Below are positions 60,725-64,000 of a stretch of DNA of 64,000 nucleotides, piece after piece. The stretch is from CAYNLK01 sp964398055 (GTDB lineage: Bacteria; Chloroflexota; Anaerolineae; 4572-78; J111). The stretch's first letter is position 1; the number at the start of each line of letters is the position of its first letter. The stretch lies in the NCBI GenBank assembly GCA_964398055.1, contig CAYNLK010000028.1, forward strand, positions 14,235-78,234, written 5' to 3'. The translations under genes and the position numbers were made by a program. The notes under the pieces were generated by a model. It searched no databases and was not told where the DNA came from. It was given only the letters and a program-made list of their open reading frames with translations.

Positions 60725-61558
60725 ATGTCGAGCCAAATCAAGGCAGCCTTCAGCAGGGAGTTAGCGAAAAGCGAGGAGCAACTCAACCTGGCCTATGCTG
60801 CCCTGCTCCTGGCCGAGTATCTGTCCGACCCCATCGACACGGCCTACTACCTGAGCCTACTGGATGACATGGCCGAAACCGTGCAGCCGACTATCTTGAA
60901 TGCAGAGACGGAGCTGGCTGTGGTCGAGGCGCTCAATCAATACTTGTTTGGCCGGTTGCAATTTAGGGGGAACAGTGACAACTACTATCACGTCTATAAC
61001 TCTTTCCTGAACAAAGTGCTAGAGTTGCACACCGGCCTGCCAATTACCCTGAGTGTCGTCTACCTGGAAGTGGGTTGGCGGCTGGGGCTGCCGGTGTGGG
61101 GAGTTGGGCTGCCGGGCCATTTCATTGTCGCCTACGGCCCACCCGACCAACCCATTTACATTGATGTTTTCAATCAGGGCCTGCGCTTGAGTGAAGCCGA
61201 CTGTCTGGCCCTGGCCCGGCTGCCAATGTCGAATCTGGAGGCTTTTCAGAGCCAGTTCCTCAAACCGGTCAGCAAAAAAGCCATCCTCTACCGGATGCTG
61301 CTAAACTTGAAGCAAATCTATCTCCGGGCTGAAAATTGGGAAGCAGCTTACCGGGTGGTTGACTTGATGCTGCTTGTAGCGCCGACCCAAACCACGGAGC
61401 TGCGCGATCGGGGGCTGATTGCCTATCGCCTCAATCGCCGGCAGGCAGCTATTCTCGATCTGCAACGCTATTTATTCCTGATTCCTCACGCGCCCGACTC
61501 CGACTGGCTCAAGAAGCGAGTCGAAGCGATGGAGGAGGAGTTATTGCGGCTGAATTAA
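60725..61558 (+). CDS. SirB1-family transglutaminase-like/TPR protein
   Basis: A 277-residue protein of the SirB1 N-terminal (transglutaminase-like 2) family. The hallmark 'FRGNSDNYYHVYNSFLNKVLELHTGLPITLSVVYLEV' (core 'YNSFLNKVLELHTGLPITLS') and 'LGLPVWGVGLPGHFIVAY' are present. The catalytic Cys of true transglutaminases is replaced, as is usual in this family. The C-terminal ~100 residues form TPR-like helices ('ILYRMLLNLKQIYLRAENWEAAYRV', core 'LLNLKQIYLRAENWEAAY'). Function in E. coli-like relatives is unclear. It converges with the MsrQ-like gene at a 5-nt gap. Confidence 0.82.
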   Translation: MSSQIKAAFSRELAKSEEQLNLAYAALLLAEYLSDPIDTAYYLSLLDDMAETVQPTILNAETELAVVEALNQYLFGRLQFRGNSDNYYHVYNSFLNKVLELHTGLPITLSVVYLEVGWRLGLPVWGVGLPGHFIVAYGPPDQPIYIDVFNQGLRLSEADCLALARLPMSNLEAFQSQFLKPVSKKAILYRMLLNLKQIYLRAENWEAAYRVVDLMLLVAPTQTTELRDRGLIAYRLNRRQAAILDLQRYLFLIPHAPDSDWLKKRVEAMEEELLRLN

Positions 61559-61563
61559 CCGAT

Positions 61564-62211
61564 TTACAAACCGTCTGTCGCTGGCCGACCGGTACGGTGT
61601 GGCCTGACCCGGCTGCGGAATCGGCTGATGACACGCCGCACCGGCGGCAGGCGCAATGCCAGCAGCAGTGCCACCGCCGCCCCGTACAGTAGCGGTTCGC
61701 GAATATCCGACTTGACCAGCCAGACGTAATGGACCACCGCCAGCACGGCGATCAGATAAACAACTCGATGCAGTCGCTTCCAATTCTTCCCCAGCCGCTT
61801 CATCCAGCCTTTGGTCGAGGTGATGGCCAGGGGGATCAGGAGCAGGAAAGCGGCAAAGCCCACCAGGGCATAGCGCTTCTCAAAAATCGCCTCATACAGC
61901 AACACCAGATCAAGCCCATAATCCAACCAGACAAAAACCAGAAAGTGGAGGCTGACGTACAGAAAGGCGTATAGCCCTAACCACTTGCGCAACGGGATCA
62001 CCTGGCGCCAGCCAAAAATGGTATTCACCGGCGTTACCGCCAGCGACAGCACCAGCAGCACCAGGGCTGTTTTGCCAGTACGAAAGGTCATCTCTTGGAT
62101 AGGATTGACCGTCAACTGATCCCGCGAAAAATCCCAGATCAACAGGGCCAGCGGGGCCAGCGCGCCAAGATGGGTTACAATGAGCAGCCAACCTGATTTC
62201 AGCGATTTCAT
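61564..62211 (-). CDS. msrQ: MsrQ-like heme-binding membrane protein
   Basis: A 215-residue membrane protein of the ferric-reductase-like/YedZ family. MsrQ passes quinone electrons to MsrP, which repairs oxidised methionines in periplasmic proteins. About six hydrophobic segments are seen. The heme-ligand His residues lie in 'LYVSLHFLVFVWLDYG' and 'LHRVVYLIAVLAVVHYVWLV', and 'RKWLGLYAFLYVSLHF' is the core. The start is set at ATG 62211, as the longer frame has no family similarity. The MsrP partner is not in the window, so it may act with another partner or be encoded elsewhere. Confidence 0.82.
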   Translation of the reverse strand: MKSLKSGWLLIVTHLGALAPLALLIWDFSRDQLTVNPIQEMTFRTGKTALVLLVLSLAVTPVNTIFGWRQVIPLRKWLGLYAFLYVSLHFLVFVWLDYGLDLVLLYEAIFEKRYALVGFAAFLLLIPLAITSTKGWMKRLGKNWKRLHRVVYLIAVLAVVHYVWLVKSDIREPLLYGAAVALLLALRLPPVRRVISRFRSRVRPHRTGRPATDGL

Positions 62212-62418
62212 TAATAATTCGCCCGCAAATCCATAGTTAAAATCCACGTGTTTCTCACTACTGCCAAGAGTAATACCATATTCTTAACAAATTATTAAAT
62301 GCGGGCAAAAATCCGGTTAGAGGCAGTCAGGGCAACCCGCCGCTAAAATTGGCAATGAACCGGCTAAGCGGTATTATATCATTGAGTTAATTTTGATCTT
62401 CAGGCCAGGAACGTTTCG

Positions 62419-63309
62419 ATGTCTTACCGCAAATCAACAACCGACGGTCCAACCTCAATCTTTCGAGCTATCTTATTGACCTTTCTGTTCATCATTATCT
62501 TCTTGATAACCCTGGTCATTGCCCTATTTCTGCTGCTGGGCCCTGATCCGGAACTGGGCGGCCTGGCCGCTGGGCGGAGTCCGACCCCCGCTCCCGTTCC
62601 AACGGTGACCCTTACCCCGGAGCCTCTGGTCACGCCCATCGCCGGCTCGCTGACGACAGTCCGCAGCGTGGCCCTGGGATTGGCTCTGGATTACCCGGCT
62701 AACTGGCAGAAGCGGGAAACCACCCTGCGCCTCATCGTCGCGCCCGACGCCAGCGGGCTTTATCCTGAGAAATTGGCAGGGGCGTCGCTCTGGGCCGGTA
62801 TTCCGGTAGACGACGCCTACGAACCGGCGGATTTGTTAACCGACCTCCTGGCTGATTTTCCGGCCGATACCCGGATACTGAACGTCGGTTCGCAGAACAT
62901 CGGCGGACAACCCTGGAGTACGGCTGAGATCAGCTTTGTGGAGGGGCAATCAGCCCAATCTGGCCGAGCGTTGCTGGCGGCCACCAACCGCAATCAAGTT
63001 GGTTACATCCTGGGAGCCGTCGCCCCGGCCGAACAGTGGGACTCACTCCAGCCGATCTTTCGCGGCATCATCAATAGCTTCCGCTTTACTCAACAGGCCG
63101 TCATCCGCCCCACCGACGCCACCCGCCCGCCCACGCCCACGCCCACACCCACGCCTCAAATTTACATCGTCCAGTCTGGCGACACTTTATCGTGGATTGC
63201 CGTGCAATATGGGGTCACAGTCGAGGCCCTGATGCTCAGAAATAACATCGACGACCCTCGCAGCTTGCGGTCGGGCCAGAAGTTGGTTATTCCAACCAGA
63301 AAACGGTAA
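62419..63309 (+). CDS. Membrane-anchored LysM-domain protein
   Basis: A 296-residue protein with one N-terminal transmembrane helix (residues ~16-42) and a Thr/Pro-rich linker ('SPTPAPVPTVTLTPEP'). A ~150-residue central domain resembles a PsbP/lipoprotein-like fold ('LDYPANWQKRET', 'LIVAPDASGL', 'GIINSFRF'). A second Pro/Thr linker leads to a C-terminal LysM motif ('YIVQSGDTLSWIAVQYGVTVEALMLRNN', core 'YIVQSGDTLSWIAVQYG'). LysM binds peptidoglycan or chitin-like glycans. It is likely surface-located. The next HAD gene starts 10 nt after the stop, so the two may be co-transcribed. Confidence 0.82.
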   Translation: MSYRKSTTDGPTSIFRAILLTFLFIIIFLITLVIALFLLLGPDPELGGLAAGRSPTPAPVPTVTLTPEPLVTPIAGSLTTVRSVALGLALDYPANWQKRETTLRLIVAPDASGLYPEKLAGASLWAGIPVDDAYEPADLLTDLLADFPADTRILNVGSQNIGGQPWSTAEISFVEGQSAQSGRALLAATNRNQVGYILGAVAPAEQWDSLQPIFRGIINSFRFTQQAVIRPTDATRPPTPTPTPTPQIYIVQSGDTLSWIAVQYGVTVEALMLRNNIDDPRSLRSGQKLVIPTRKR

Positions 63310-63319
63310 AGAGGTCATT

Positions 63320-63946
63320 ATGTTAAAGGCAATTATCTTTGACGTGGGCGGCGTGCTGATCCGGACTCACGATTGGGCCGGGCGGCAAAAATGGGCGGCC
63401 AGGTTGGGACTGGCCGCGGAAGAGTTTGAGGATTATGTCTTCAATGGGGCCTCAGGCCGGCAGGCCCAGTTGGGCCAAAGAACGTCTGCGGCCCACTGGC
63501 GGGCATTGGGCCAGCACTTTGGGCTGGCTGATGGCGAGATCGTCCGGTTACGGCGCGACTTTTTTGCCGGCGACGTACTCGACGGGGCGCTGGTGGATTA
63601 TATCAAGCGCCTCCGCCGGGCCGGCTACCGGACCGGCCTGCTGAGTAACGCCCCTGACGACGCCCGCCGCCTGCTGACCGAAGATTATCCCATCATTGCC
63701 TATTTCGACGGCGTCATCATTTCCGCTGAGGTGGGGGTGATGAAACCAGACCCAAAGATTTACCAATTGGCGGCAGCAAGCGTTGGGGCTACGGTGGAGG
63801 AGGCGTTGTTCGTCGATGACGTGATGGCCAATGTTGCCGGAGCCAGAACGGTTGGTATGGCTGCGCTCCACTTCAGCGACCCGGTGTTGGTGCAGACACA
63901 ATTGGCCGAACTAACCGGAGTCGCGTGGACAATGAGTAATGAGTAA
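63320..63946 (+). CDS. HAD-superfamily hydrolase (IA, YihX-like)
   Basis: A 208-residue HAD hydrolase. Motif I 'IIFDVGGVLIRTHDW' contains the nucleophile Asp in the DxGGV form used by YihX-like sugar phosphatases and haloacid dehalogenase relatives. Motif II is 'GLLSNAPDD', motif III 'GVMKPDPKIYQLAAASVG' and motif IV 'LFVDDVMANVAGA'. The cap is a small helical insert at residues ~15-85. The substrate is unknown; similar proteins dephosphorylate sugar-1-phosphates. It follows the LysM gene and ends 54 bp before the window edge. Confidence 0.85.
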   Translation: MLKAIIFDVGGVLIRTHDWAGRQKWAARLGLAAEEFEDYVFNGASGRQAQLGQRTSAAHWRALGQHFGLADGEIVRLRRDFFAGDVLDGALVDYIKRLRRAGYRTGLLSNAPDDARRLLTEDYPIIAYFDGVIISAEVGVMKPDPKIYQLAAASVGATVEEALFVDDVMANVAGARTVGMAALHFSDPVLVQTQLAELTGVAWTMSNE

Positions 63947-64000
63947 TGACTGGACTTTCGCCAAAATTTGAATGAACATCGGTTTCCTGGTAGGATAGAG

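Overview
The window looks like chromosomal DNA of an uncultured Chloroflexota bacterium, probably Anaerolineae- or Caldilineae-like. This is inferred from gene content rather than from an rRNA marker. Supporting signs are a CtaA-CtaB fusion, a KorA gamma/alpha fusion with KorB, several ribose-type and dipeptide-type ABC importers with Ala/Pro/Glu-rich lipoprotein linkers, Thr-Pro-rich linkers before LysM, an orphan Flp pilin, and many intergenic palindromic repeats. Base composition is moderately GC-rich by eye. No rRNA or tRNA gene was recognised, and there is no phage or classical IS transposase.

Layout. 0-4.4 kb: the 3' part of a DUF2079 membrane protein and a secreted beta-propeller protein. 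4.4-11.2 kb: housekeeping genes (an isochorismatase-family remnant, queuosine-precursor transporter, Era, two tandem IlvD paralogues, galactokinase). 11.3-14.8 kb: a 2-oxoacid:ferredoxin oxidoreductase operon (minus strand) with a strong promoter and a structured leader. 14.9-16.4 kb: a GNAT protein, a MITE-like element and a HAD phosphatase. 16.5-21.5 kb: a redox locus. A YtkA-like lipoprotein, a NosR/NapH-type Fe-S membrane protein and a second YtkA-like protein lie on the minus strand, divergent from a membrane-only COX2-like protein and the fused heme A/heme O synthase.

21.5-34.5 kb is a large minus-strand catabolic operon and the most interesting region. It encodes an RpiR regulator, homologues of methylthioribose-1-phosphate isomerase (MtnA) and methylthioribose kinase (MtnK), DhaK and DhaL, a ribose-type ABC importer, a beta-hydroxyacid dehydrogenase and an FGGY kinase. 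Directly after the FGGY gene is a degenerate fragment of a RuBisCO-like protein. MtnK and MtnA occur without the rest of methionine salvage, so the operon probably serves an imported sugar. Its substrate is unknown.

34.6-37.3 kb: a sulfur/CO2 group (carbonic anhydrase, thioredoxin-like protein, DUF4395 protein, rhodanese) preceded by a possible cysteine-rich leader peptide and a terminator. 37.3-41.8 kb: tandem low-complexity repeats, an M20 hydrolase, and glmS preceded by a clear glmS ribozyme with a very long P1 arm. 41.8-51.1 kb: a LacI-controlled oligosaccharide cassette with an Opp-type ABC importer, a GH130 phosphorylase and a GH1 glycosidase. 51.1-64 kb: a mercaptopyruvate-type sulfurtransferase, a tiny Flp pilin, a YtcJ-type amidohydrolase, a methyltransferase, a dipeptide-type ABC importer divergent from a DUF1028-peptidoglycan-binding protein, a SirB1-like protein, an MsrQ-like protein, a LysM protein and a HAD hydrolase.

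Start codons were moved from the longest frame where a Shine-Dalgarno site, signal peptide or family N-terminus favoured another. All function calls rest on motif recognition by eye; no database search was run.
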